Source: Gp6-AA40 sp050742535 (GTDB lineage Bacteria; Acidobacteriota; Vicinamibacteria; Vicinamibacterales; UBA2999). From it: 15,819 nucleotides of DNA. Positions 1 to 6,468 of the stretch are shown one piece after another. The DNA lies in assembly GCA_050742535.1 (NCBI GenBank), contig JBOGIQ010000119.1, positions 1-15,819 on the forward strand, given 5' to 3'. Within the stretch, counting starts at the first letter, position 1. Each line of letters begins with the position of its first letter. Both the position numbers and the translations under genes were made by a program. The notes under the pieces are model-generated. The model worked only from the letters and a program-made list of their open reading frames with translations, made no database searches and was not told the DNA's origin.

Positions 1-1
1 G

Positions 2-415
2 CCGGCGCCGGCGGGCGAGACTGCCTACGCACCGCGGCGTGTGCTGCTCGTGGACGACAACGTCGACGCCATGGCGATGATGAGGCTGGCTCTTCAAAGC
101 AACGGACATCAGGTGCAGTGCGCGCCGGATGGCAAGGTCGCAGTGGCAGATGCCGCCGCCTTTCAGCCCGATGTCGCGGTGCTCGACATCGGCCTGCCCG
201 GGATCGACGGCTTCGAACTGGCGCGCGCACTGCGGGCCGCGCTGCCGCAACTGCGCCTGATCGCGCTTACCGGCTACGGCCAGGACTCGGATGCCAGGGC
301 GGCTCGTGTGGCTGGCTTCGATGCGCACTGCACCAAGCCGTTGACAATCGCTGCGCTCCTCGATCAGATCGCCGCGCTCACCGACGCTGGTGAAGTCCCG
401 CTTCAGCCGGACTAA
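2..415 (+). CDS. Receiver (REC) domain, C-terminal end of a truncated gene, probably a hybrid sensor histidine kinase
   Basis: This is a CheY-like phosphoacceptor domain. The reading frame is open from base 2, so the gene starts outside the window. Numbering from the Val codon at base 41, the acidic pair is D5/D6, the phosphoacceptor aspartate is D49 (in VLDIGLPGIDG), the conserved Thr is T77 (ALTGYG) and the conserved Lys is K99 (TKP), so the domain looks functional. The motif style (ALTGYGQ..., AGFDAHCTKP) is typical of receiver domains at the C-terminus of hybrid kinases, and the Pro/Ala-rich stretch just before it looks like a linker. A GTG at 41 could start a stand-alone regulator, but no ribosome binding site precedes it. 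The last codons fall in a repeat arm (390-413), which supplies the tail EVPLQPD. The kinase part is inferred, not seen. Confidence 0.85.
   Translation, partial: PAPAGETAYAPRRVLLVDDNVDAMAMMRLALQSNGHQVQCAPDGKVAVADAAAFQPDVAVLDIGLPGIDGFELARALRAALPQLRLIALTGYGQDSDARAARVAGFDAHCTKPLTIAALLDQIAALTDAGEVPLQPD
390..413. repeat. Solitary, diverged copy of the 24-bp repeat arm
   Basis: These 24 bases match the right arm of the repeats at 14392-14415 and 15632-15655 at 21 of 24 positions, including the core CTTCAGCCGGA. No partner arm lies nearby. The copy runs up to the first base of the TAA stop codon of the receiver gene and encodes its last residues. I aligned it by eye; its origin from the same family is inferred. 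Confidence 0.5.
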
Positions 416-423
416 CACGTAGT

Positions 424-441
424 GTCCGCCTTTAGGCGGAC
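424..441. repeat. Short perfect hairpin (7-bp stem, TTTA loop)
   Basis: GTCCGCC and GGCGGAC flank a TTTA loop, and the sequence runs on into a GC-rich direct repeat (ACCCACCGG occurs twice between 440 and 461). It lies just after the receiver-domain stop and before the DUF2277 start. It could end transcription of the upstream gene, but no T-tract follows. A short dispersed hairpin repeat, similar in form to 15688-15709, fits better. Confidence 0.45.
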
Positions 442-474
442 CCACCGGCGGGACCCACCGGTTAAGATCCGCGT

Positions 475-756
475 ATGTGCCGCAACATCAAAACGCTGTT
501 CAACTTCGACCCTCCGGCTACCGAGGAGGAAATCCGCGCTGCGTCACTGCAGTTCGTCCGCAAACTGTCGGGGTTCACCAAGCCGTCGAAGGCCAACGAG
601 GACGCATTCAATCAGGCGGTCGAAGAGGTCACGGACGTGGCTGAACGGCTGATCGCTTCGCTCGTCACCACGGCGCCGCCGCGCGACCGCGAGGAGTGGA
701 TCGCTCGGGCCAGGGCACGGGCCGCCGAGCGCTACGGTCGCGTCACCCCCACCTAG
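475..756 (+). CDS. DUF2277 family protein
   Basis: This small 93-residue protein begins MCRNIKTLFNFDPPATEEEI and continues with FVRKLSGFTKPS and a helical stretch ending near residue 66. This is the conserved pattern of the DUF2277 family, whose function is unknown. The length suits the family. The ATG at 475 is chosen because MCRNIK is the conserved N-terminus, although the Shine-Dalgarno sequence is weak. There is no signal peptide or membrane segment, so it is probably cytoplasmic. The C-terminal third is Arg/Ala-rich. It is monocistronic or follows the receiver gene after 59 bases, and it converges on the outer-membrane protein gene with one base between the stop codons. The family assignment is from memory of the motif; no biochemical role can be given. 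Confidence 0.85.
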   Translation: MCRNIKTLFNFDPPATEEEIRAASLQFVRKLSGFTKPSKANEDAFNQAVEEVTDVAERLIASLVTTAPPRDREEWIARARARAAERYGRVTPT

Positions 757-757
757 C

Positions 758-1384
758 TCATCGCCGCCGTTTGCGAGCGTCCCATCCCATGCCGAACGAC
801 ACGGCAGCCGAGGGGATGTAGCGGTGATCGCGGGACACCGGGACGAACGTGGGGCCGACCCGGTAGCCATACGCGTCAGAGTGCGCCCTGAAGAATGGCA
901 CTCCAATGTCTGCCTGCAGGAACACCCGCAGTGGCGTGTTGCCTCGAAACTCGTAGCCGGTCGAGAACTCGCCCTGCAGCCCGGACCCGTGCCAGCCGGG
1001 TATGTAGCTGCCGAAAGGGGAATCGCGGCCGACGCTGACGTGCCCCCAACTCAGTCCGCCCCCGATATACATCGAGCGATCGGCCTCGGGATCGAGGAAT
1101 CGCAGGACCTGCAGCTTCAGCGACGACCCGGCAAAGACGCGGCCGCCGTCGTAGGCGTCGGAATCGATCGTGAAGTTCAGGAACGAAATGTCCAGCGCAT
1201 GCGTCTTGAACTCGCCCCGATAGCCCAGCCCCATGGCAGGCGCGGACCCGACTCGATCGGCGAACGCCGCTCCGTATCCCAGGCGCGCGTACCCGAACGA
1301 GCGGAACTCCGGCTGTGCGGTCTGCTGCGCGTAGACCGGTGACGCCAGAACTACAGCCGCCAATAGAAGAACTGCCGTTCGCAT
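758..1384 (-). CDS. Secreted outer-membrane beta-barrel-like protein, function unknown
   Basis: The 208-residue product starts with a clear Sec signal peptide (MRTAVLLLAAVVLASPVYAQ). What follows is rich in Gly and aromatic residues in alternating beta-strand patterns (for example YARLGYGAAF and MYIGGGLSWGHVSVG), as in small outer-membrane barrels. It ends in Arg-rich residues rather than the usual terminal aromatic, so barrel assembly is a guess. The ATG at 1384 is chosen because GGAGG lies five bases upstream (1390-1394) and the signal peptide then begins at residue 1; an in-frame ATG at 1396-1394 overlaps that site and is less likely. A long inverted repeat (1404-1437) sits just upstream of the ribosome binding site. 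I do not recognise a named family. Confidence 0.7.
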   Translation of the reverse strand: MRTAVLLLAAVVLASPVYAQQTAQPEFRSFGYARLGYGAAFADRVGSAPAMGLGYRGEFKTHALDISFLNFTIDSDAYDGGRVFAGSSLKLQVLRFLDPEADRSMYIGGGLSWGHVSVGRDSPFGSYIPGWHGSGLQGEFSTGYEFRGNTPLRVFLQADIGVPFFRAHSDAYGYRVGPTFVPVSRDHRYIPSAAVSFGMGWDARKRRR

Positions 1385-1403
1385 TGGTGCCTCCATGCAA
1401 TCG

Positions 1404-1437
1404 CGTTCGCACCTCCTGACCACTGAAGGTGCGAACG
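1404..1437. promoter_or_regulatory. 11-bp perfect inverted repeat upstream of the outer-membrane protein gene
   Basis: CGTTCGCACCT (1404-1414) is exactly complementary to AGGTGCGAACG (1427-1437), with a 12-base spacer. On the minus strand it lies 10 bases before the GGAGG site of the gene starting at 1384. It is in the 175-base divergent region between that gene and alkD, so it could be an operator or an mRNA leader stem. No matching promoter hexamers were convincing. Confidence 0.45.
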
Positions 1438-1559
1438 GCGTTCAGAGTGGCTCATCCCACGATCTGCATGGTCGGCCCGGCTGATGGCTAATGTCCTGAT
1501 CCCCTCCTGAATAACCCTGAAGGCCGGCGTCTCACCCGGGATACTGTGAAGCGAATCAG

Positions 1560-2354
1560 GTGAGAGCACGGCCAAAGTTACCGAACCAGAACCACGGCAC
1601 CGCAACGGCCGTCCGGCGCGCCTTGGACGCGCAGGCCCACCCGGACCGTGTTGCCGGCGCGATGCGTTTCTTCAAATGCGGCCCGGGCGAATACGGTGAG
1701 GGAGACGTGTTCATTGCGGTCACCGTTCCAGCGCAGCGCGCCATTGCACGTCAGTTCCGCGATCTGCCGCTTGCCGACGTGGATCAGCTGCTCGCATCAC
1801 GCGTCCACGAGGAACGGCTGACGGCGCTGATCATCCTCGTCCATCAGTTCAGATGCGGCGACGAACGTCGCCGGCGGCGGATCTTCACCCTCTATATGAA
1901 GCGTCTGCAGTTCATCAACAACTGGGACCTGGTGGACACGAGCGCTGCCCAGATTGTCGGCGGCTGGCTGGCGGACACGCCGCGCCCTTCGACAGTGCTC
2001 AGGGCAGCCCCGAGCGAAGTCGAGGGGCGCGGGCTCCTCGATCGACTCGCGCGCTCGACGCATCTCTGGTCCCGCCGCGTGGCGATCATCGCGACGTTTC
2101 ACTACATTCAACGCGGCGAGCACCGCGACGCCATCCGGATCGCAACGATTCTCGTGAACGACACGCACGACCTCATCCACAAGGCAGTCGGCTGGATGCT
2201 GCGCGAGGTCGGCAAAAGAGCGAGCGATGCTGCACTCACAGCGTTCCTCGAGCGCCACGCCGCCACGATGCCGCGCACAATGCTCCGCTACGCGATCGAG
2301 CGGAGACCGGCCACCGAGCGCGCGCGCTGGATGAGTTTGGCTCGACGGCCGTAA
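1560..2354 (+). CDS. DNA alkylation repair enzyme, AlkD-like DNA glycosylase
   Basis: The AlkD/AlkC HEAT-repeat glycosylase family removes N3- and N7-alkylated purines by gripping the DNA backbone rather than flipping the base. The family motif FFKCGPGEYGEGD is at residues 37-49. NNWDLVD at 120-126 carries the Trp and catalytic Asp positions (W122, D126), and W170 in THLWSRR matches the third key aromatic residue. HDLIHKAVGWMLREVGKR (203-220) is also typical. At 264 residues it is slightly long, because about 17 residues (141-157) are encoded by a palindromic repeat, inserted in frame between GGWLADT and GLLDRLARS. The GTG at 1560 is the only start codon after an in-frame stop at 1518, and no good Shine-Dalgarno sequence precedes it. 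An ABC ATPase gene follows after 15 bases. Confidence 0.85.
   Translation: MRARPKLPNQNHGTATAVRRALDAQAHPDRVAGAMRFFKCGPGEYGEGDVFIAVTVPAQRAIARQFRDLPLADVDQLLASRVHEERLTALIILVHQFRCGDERRRRRIFTLYMKRLQFINNWDLVDTSAAQIVGGWLADTPRPSTVLRAAPSEVEGRGLLDRLARSTHLWSRRVAIIATFHYIQRGEHRDAIRIATILVNDTHDLIHKAVGWMLREVGKRASDAALTAFLERHAATMPRTMLRYAIERRPATERARWMSLARRP
1981..2031. repeat. 51-bp imperfect palindromic repeat inside alkD
   Basis: The sequence is a near-complete palindrome centred on base 2006: CGCGCCC pairs with GGGCGCG, TCGAC with GTCGA, GCTC with GAGC, and GGGC with GCCC at the centre, with few mismatches. Its length is 17 codons, so it keeps the reading frame. The form (CCCTTCGAC...CTCAGGGC...GTCGAGGGGC) resembles a dispersed repeat I recall from many environmental bacterial genomes. 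Confidence 0.75.
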
Positions 2355-2369
2355 TAAGATGCACGTTCC

Positions 2370-3128
2370 GTGATCTCGGTTTCCCATCTCACCAAGCGGT
2401 ACGGCCAGCTCACCGCCGTTGACGATTTCTCCTTCGACGTCCAGCCCGGAGAGATCGTCGGTCTCATCGGACCAAACGGAGCGGGCAAAACCTCCACCCT
2501 GCGCTGCATCGTCGGCATCCAGCGTCCGACCAGCGGCACGGTGACGATCGGCGGCCACGACATCGTGGACGACGCGGTGGAGGCGAAGCGCCGGCTGGCA
2601 TTCATGGCCGACGAGCCGCATCTGTTCGAGTACCTGACGGTGGCCGAGCATCTGCAGCTGACGGCGCGTCTCTACGGCGTCCGCGACGTCGACTCACGCG
2701 CGGCACTGCTGCTCGACGAGCTCGAGCTGTCCGACAAGAAGAACGCGCTGCCGAACGAGCTGTCACGCGGGATGAAGCAGAAGGTCGCCATTGCCTGCGG
2801 CCTGCTGCACGAGCCGCCGGCGCTGCTGTTCGACGAGCCGCTGACCGGCCTGGATCCTCGCGGCATCCGGCGGATGCGCGACACGATCGTCGCGCGCGGC
2901 ACGAGCGGCGGCGCCGTCATCGTGTCGTCGCACATGCTCCACCTGGTGCAGGAAATCTGCACGCGGGTCGTGATCATCGATCGCGGGAAGAAAGTTGCGG
3001 ACGGGACAATCGCCGAGCTGGCCTCGCAGGCACGCATGGCGGGAGCCGGGTCGAACCTGGAGCAGATCTTTCTGCAGGTCACCGCCCGGGACGAAGTCGC
3101 CGTCCCGTCGGGTTCGGGCGACGAGTGA
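2370..3128 (+). CDS. ABC transporter ATP-binding protein (EcsA/CcmA-like)
   Basis: This 252-residue ATPase energises the membrane protein encoded next. Walker A is GPNGAGKT (34-41), the signature is LSRGMKQK (131-138), Walker B with the catalytic Glu is ALLFDEP (151-157) and the switch His is H188 (SSHML). The usual Q-loop Gln is replaced in the stretch AFMADEPHLFEYLT (77-90); this and the GMKQK signature recall EcsA-type exporter ATPases. All catalytic residues are present. The GTG at 2370 gives the normal N-terminus (MISVSHLTKRYG) but has no clear Shine-Dalgarno sequence. The stop overlaps the next start by four bases (GTGA), so the pair is translationally coupled. The substrate cannot be read from the sequence. 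Confidence 0.92.
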   Translation: MISVSHLTKRYGQLTAVDDFSFDVQPGEIVGLIGPNGAGKTSTLRCIVGIQRPTSGTVTIGGHDIVDDAVEAKRRLAFMADEPHLFEYLTVAEHLQLTARLYGVRDVDSRAALLLDELELSDKKNALPNELSRGMKQKVAIACGLLHEPPALLFDEPLTGLDPRGIRRMRDTIVARGTSGGAVIVSSHMLHLVQEICTRVVIIDRGKKVADGTIAELASQARMAGAGSNLEQIFLQVTARDEVAVPSGSGDE

Positions 3129-4840
3129 CCCGCCATCCGCTCATCTACCTCACCTGGCGTTCGACGCTGAACCGCACCCGCCTTCGTCTGCGGCGGCTGC
3201 GCGAGCCCCGCTATCTCATCGCGTTCCTGCTCGGCGCGGCGTACTTTTCCCTGGTCTTCATCGGCGGCTGGCGTTCGGACGATTCGCCAAGCATGCTCCA
3301 GACGATCGCCCGAGACAGGGGCGGCGTCGACTTCGGGTTCGCGCTGCTGATGTTCGGCGCTGCCGCGCTTGCCTGGATTTGGCCGCGGGCCGGGCGTCCG
3401 GCGCTCCCGTTCTCCCGTGCGGACGTCCAGCATCTGTTCACGGCGCCCCTCTCGCGGCAGGAACTCGTTCGATACCGTGTGCTGCGCTCGCAGCTTGGCG
3501 CGCTGCTCGGCAGCGCAGTCGTCACGCTGGTCTTTCGTCCGCGCAGTACCGGCGAAGGCGGTGTCGCGTTTATCGGGCTGCTGCTGCTGATGGCCACGAG
3601 CAGCATGCATCTGACCGGCGTGACCCTCAGCCGGGCAAGCCGCGGCCTCCGCGCATGGCTCCCGCGCGCCGCCGCCGCGAGTGCCGTGGTCGTGGTGCTG
3701 GCCACGATCGCGACTCACTGGGGGGACCTGACGGCGGCAATCGCCCGAGGGACGGATCGTTCGCCTCTGACGATCGCGATCAGCGAACTCGATCGCCTGA
3801 CGAGCGGCGGACCTGCCAGCCTCGTGCTGTGGCCGTTTCGTACGCTCGCACGTCTGCCGTTCGCATCGTCACAGCCGGAGTTCCTGGGCACCCTGCCGTG
3901 GGTCCTCCTCCTGTTGATGCTCAATTACATCTGGGTCGTCCGTACCGACGCGCCGTTCGAGGAAGGGTCCGCCGAGCTGTCTGAAAAGCTCGAGGAACTT
4001 CGCCGAAGGGGGCCGAGGGCGCTGCGCCAGCCGCGAGCGGGCAAACGCACCCCCTTCAAGCTGGCACCTCACGGACGTCCGGAAACGGCAATCGTCTGGA
4101 AGAACCTGATCAGCATGGGACGTGTGCTCTCGTGGACGGTGCTGGTCCGGGTGGCGCCGCTGATTGTTTTCGTTGCCATCATGTTGTCGCAGGACCGTTC
4201 CGGCGACTCGGGGTTCCTGGCGTTCGTCTGCCTTTTTATCGCCTTCATGACGCTGGTCATCGGACCGCAACTGGTGCGCGGGGATCTGCGCCAGGACATG
4301 ACGGCGCTCGACGTCTTGAAAACGTGGCCCGTCCGCGGGGCCGCGCTTGTTCGAGGTGAGATCCTCGCGCCCGCGATCGTGTTGACCACGGTCATCGTTC
4401 TCGCGCTGATTGCCGCGGCCCTCCTCGGGCCGCCCCTGGACGGCGACGCGCCAAACCGCTGGATGCTGCTGCTGGCAGCGCTGTCCGTAGCGCCGGGGCT
4501 CGTCCTGTCGCAGCTGCTCGTCCAGAACGGGATGGCGGTGGCCTTCCCCGCGTGGGTCCGTCTGGGCAACCGGCAAGGAGGCTTCGATGCAGTCGGACAG
4601 CAGATTCTGGTCATGATCGTCGTCGTGCTCGCGCTCGCCGCCGCTGTGGTACCCGCGGCCGCCATCGCGGCGATAGGCGCGGGCATCCTCTACCTCTTCA
4701 CCGGAACGATCCCGGTACTCGTGCCTGGAGTGCTCGCCGGCGGCACGCTGCTGGCGGAGGCATATGCCGCCAGCGAGGTGATTGGCGCGATGCTGGATCG
4801 CGCGGATCTTGCCGCCGTAGACCCATCCGAAACGGCATGA
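3125..4840 (+). CDS. Integral membrane subunit of an ABC exporter (putative ABC exporter family)
   Basis: The 571-residue protein has about ten to twelve hydrophobic segments, for example near residues 30-49, 68-86, 146-166, 182-198, 258-272, 334-354, 363-382, 413-435, 446-464 and 493-526, with a charged cytoplasmic region around 276-325 (SEKLEELRRRGPRALRQPR). The motif ADVQHLFTAPLSRQELVRYR (99-118) is like the conserved LF-APVSR segment of large ABC exporter permeases. Its GTG start overlaps the ATPase stop, which identifies it as the partner of that ATPase. The two probably make an efflux or envelope-maintenance transporter; the substrate is unknown. The family name is from motif memory, so it is less certain than the permease role. 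Confidence 0.8.
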   Translation: MTRHPLIYLTWRSTLNRTRLRLRRLREPRYLIAFLLGAAYFSLVFIGGWRSDDSPSMLQTIARDRGGVDFGFALLMFGAAALAWIWPRAGRPALPFSRADVQHLFTAPLSRQELVRYRVLRSQLGALLGSAVVTLVFRPRSTGEGGVAFIGLLLLMATSSMHLTGVTLSRASRGLRAWLPRAAAASAVVVVLATIATHWGDLTAAIARGTDRSPLTIAISELDRLTSGGPASLVLWPFRTLARLPFASSQPEFLGTLPWVLLLLMLNYIWVVRTDAPFEEGSAELSEKLEELRRRGPRALRQPRAGKRTPFKLAPHGRPETAIVWKNLISMGRVLSWTVLVRVAPLIVFVAIMLSQDRSGDSGFLAFVCLFIAFMTLVIGPQLVRGDLRQDMTALDVLKTWPVRGAALVRGEILAPAIVLTTVIVLALIAAALLGPPLDGDAPNRWMLLLAALSVAPGLVLSQLLVQNGMAVAFPAWVRLGNRQGGFDAVGQQILVMIVVVLALAAAVVPAAAIAAIGAGILYLFTGTIPVLVPGVLAGGTLLAEAYAASEVIGAMLDRADLAAVDPSETA

Positions 4841-4855
4841 CATGATTGGCAGGTC

Positions 4856-5557
4856 ATGACTGCTGCACGCCTTATCGGATTCCTTTTTCTCGCCTCGACT
4901 GCCGTTCTCGCCGCGCAGGCGCCGCTCGGAAACGACGCCTGGCACAAGGTGGTCTTCGAAAACCCGCAGATGCGCGTGCTGAGCGTCGAGGTGCCGCCGG
5001 GCGCGACGACCGACGAGCACCGGCACGACTTCGACATCGTCACCGTGTCGATGAACGACGGAACCGAAACGCGGGTGCAGACGGGCCAGCAGGCGGCAAC
5101 GTCGCGGCCGGCGAGACTGCTCGGCAACGTGTCGGCCACCGAATACACCGGCAAGCCGGGCAGCCACCGCGTCCAGAACGTCGGCAAGCGGCCGTATCAG
5201 CTCCTGGCGGTCGAGAACCGCAAGAAGAGCGCTTGGTCGTCCGGCGCCGCCACGCCCGGAATCGGCACCAAGATGGTTCAGGAGTCGCGCGCGTTCCGCA
5301 TCTACGACGTGCACCTCGGGGTCAACACCACGCAGAGCTCGCACACGCATACGTCGCCAACCGTCGCCGTGCTGATCCGCGGCAAGGTCATGTCCGATGG
5401 CCCGGACGCACAGGCGAAGGCATGGGCGCCGGCTGCCGTTGGACTGCGCCAGCTCGATCAGCCAGGGCAGTGGATCGTCATTCCTGCCGGCGATCGTCAT
5501 CATCTCGTCCGTCTCGGCACGACCGACGCGTACGTCGTCGAAATCGAAGTGCGCTAG
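4856..5557 (+). CDS. Secreted double-cupin protein, function unknown
   Basis: A signal peptide (MTAARLIGFLFLASTAVLAA, then QAP) precedes two cupin-like halves. The first has DEHRHDFDIVTVS (53-65) with H55 and H57 and a later H104; the second has SSHTHTSPTVAVLIRG (161-176) with H163 and H165 and H215/H216 in IPAGDRHH. These are plausible metal ligands, so both halves may bind metal in the periplasm. The start codon lies 15 bases after the transporter gene stop with only a weak AGG upstream; a small inverted repeat (CATGAC at 4836-4841, GTCATG at 4853-4858) spans this junction. It may be the last gene of the alkD-ABC cluster. Its stop overlaps the stop of the convergent cytochrome gene in one CTAG. 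No enzymatic function can be assigned. Confidence 0.75.
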   Translation: MTAARLIGFLFLASTAVLAAQAPLGNDAWHKVVFENPQMRVLSVEVPPGATTDEHRHDFDIVTVSMNDGTETRVQTGQQAATSRPARLLGNVSATEYTGKPGSHRVQNVGKRPYQLLAVENRKKSAWSSGAATPGIGTKMVQESRAFRIYDVHLGVNTTQSSHTHTSPTVAVLIRGKVMSDGPDAQAKAWAPAAVGLRQLDQPGQWIVIPAGDRHHLVRLGTTDAYVVEIEVR

Positions 5558-5958
5558 TTCTCACGCCCCGGTTTCGCCGTTGCCATCCCGATCGGCACGG
5601 CGGTCGTTACCGTCAACGGTTCCGGGCCAGCGGTCGCGCCGTTCGACTTCAAGACGTACGCGGTAATCGACGTGTAGACCTCGGCGCCGAGCTGTGAACT
5701 GCCGGGAGGCATCGACGTCGACATGTACTCCCGCAGATCCCTGGTCGTGCGGGTCCGCCAGGTGCTCATGAACGACGTTCCCACCAGTGCCGGCGCGTCG
5801 GCATCTCCGCTCAGGTTCTGCATGTGACACGCTGCGCAGCTTTTCTCAAACGCCGCCTTCCCCGCCGTTGCCTGCTCGGCTGTAAAGACCGGTGCCTGTG
5901 GCGTCTCCTGCGCGCGTGCGAGCGCCGCGAACAAAAGGATCAAGAACAGCACGATCAT
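5554..5958 (-). CDS. Secreted monohaem cytochrome c
   Basis: The 134-residue product has a signal peptide (MIVLFLILLFAALARAQ) and a single c-type haem site, CAACH at residues 41-45. The likely distal Met ligand is M83 in TSMPPG, and the helix TSITAYVLKSNG (96-107) fits the C-terminal helix of class I cytochromes. It would carry electrons in the periplasm. The ATG at 5958 overlaps the TGA of the RidA-like gene by four bases (ATGA), which fixes the start and ties the gene to the receptor/oxidase/RidA operon. Its position suggests it accepts electrons from the Tat-exported flavoenzyme, but that is inference. A frame open further upstream covers the RidA-like gene in another frame and is not used. 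Confidence 0.88.
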   Translation of the reverse strand: MIVLFLILLFAALARAQETPQAPVFTAEQATAGKAAFEKSCAACHMQNLSGDADAPALVGTSFMSTWRTRTTRDLREYMSTSMPPGSSQLGAEVYTSITAYVLKSNGATAGPEPLTVTTAVPIGMATAKPGREN

Positions 5959-6449
5959 TTGCTTCGCGCCGCCTGCACTTCGATCTCGACGAGCGCTCCC
6001 GCCGCAACGAGCGCCGCCACCTGGAATGTCGAGCGCGCGGGCTTGTTCGGCTGATCCGCTGTGCCGAAGAACTTTCCATATGCGGCGTTCATGCCGGCGA
6101 AGTCGAGCTTGTTTTCCATGGCCGGGTCCGCCGCCATGTACACGCGCATCATGACCACGTTGCTCATGCCGAGGCCCTGGTCCTTCAACAGGTTCTGGAT
6201 CTTCGTGAACGTGCTCTCGGCCTGCGCCTGCGTGTTGCCATAGACGGCGGGAATGCCTTTGGTGCGATCCGCCGGCGTGAGCGGGGTCGGCAGCTGGCCG
6301 CTCACATAGAGCATGTCGCCGACCCACACCGCAGACGCGATGCCGGAGCCTTCCGACTGAATGTGCTTCACGGGCGCCTGGGCCGCCGACGGGGTCAGAC
6401 ATCCCGCGGCGGCGATGAACATTGCGACAAGAGTTGATTTCATACGCAC
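5955..6449 (-). CDS. Exported RidA (YjgF/YER057c/UK114)-family protein, likely imine/enamine deaminase
   Basis: RidA proteins hydrolyse reactive imines and enamines released by amino-acid-processing enzymes. Counted from the GTG at 6449, the protein has 164 residues. The family motifs are VSGQLP (50-55), VVMMRVYMAAD (98-108), KPARSTFQVAALVAAGALVE (136-155) with the key Arg at R139, and E155. Unlike ordinary cytoplasmic RidA it begins with a hydrophobic export signal (KSTLVAMFIAAAGCLTPSAAQA); AAAGC could be a lipobox, or signal peptidase I could cut after SAAQA. GTG at 6449 is chosen because GGAGGAG lies six bases upstream; ATGs at 6443 and 6464 are alternatives. The amine-oxidase-like gene ends 19 bases upstream and the cytochrome gene overlaps its stop. 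Confidence 0.88.
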   Translation of the reverse strand: MRMKSTLVAMFIAAAGCLTPSAAQAPVKHIQSEGSGIASAVWVGDMLYVSGQLPTPLTPADRTKGIPAVYGNTQAQAESTFTKIQNLLKDQGLGMSNVVMMRVYMAADPAMENKLDFAGMNAAYGKFFGTADQPNKPARSTFQVAALVAAGALVEIEVQAARSK

Positions 6450-6455
6450 GGTTGA

Positions 6456-6462
6456 CTCCTCC
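6456..6462 (-). promoter_or_regulatory. Ribosome binding site that decides the RidA-like start
   Basis: GGAGGAG on the minus strand is six bases before a GTG at 6449 and twelve bases before an ATG at 6443. It also overlaps the last base of an in-frame ATG at 6464-6462, which makes that longer start unlikely. Confidence 0.65.
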
Positions 6463-6468
6463 ATGAAT

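Noticed and set aside
3869..5503. A 544-codon open frame on the minus strand opposite the transporter and cupin genes
   Set aside because: It is an antisense frame of real genes, rich in Arg/His/Asp, with no ribosome site or family motif.
5554..6402. A longer 282-residue start for the cytochrome c gene
   Set aside because: The extra residues are the RidA-like gene read in another frame; the start at 5958 gives a signal peptide and an ATGA overlap.
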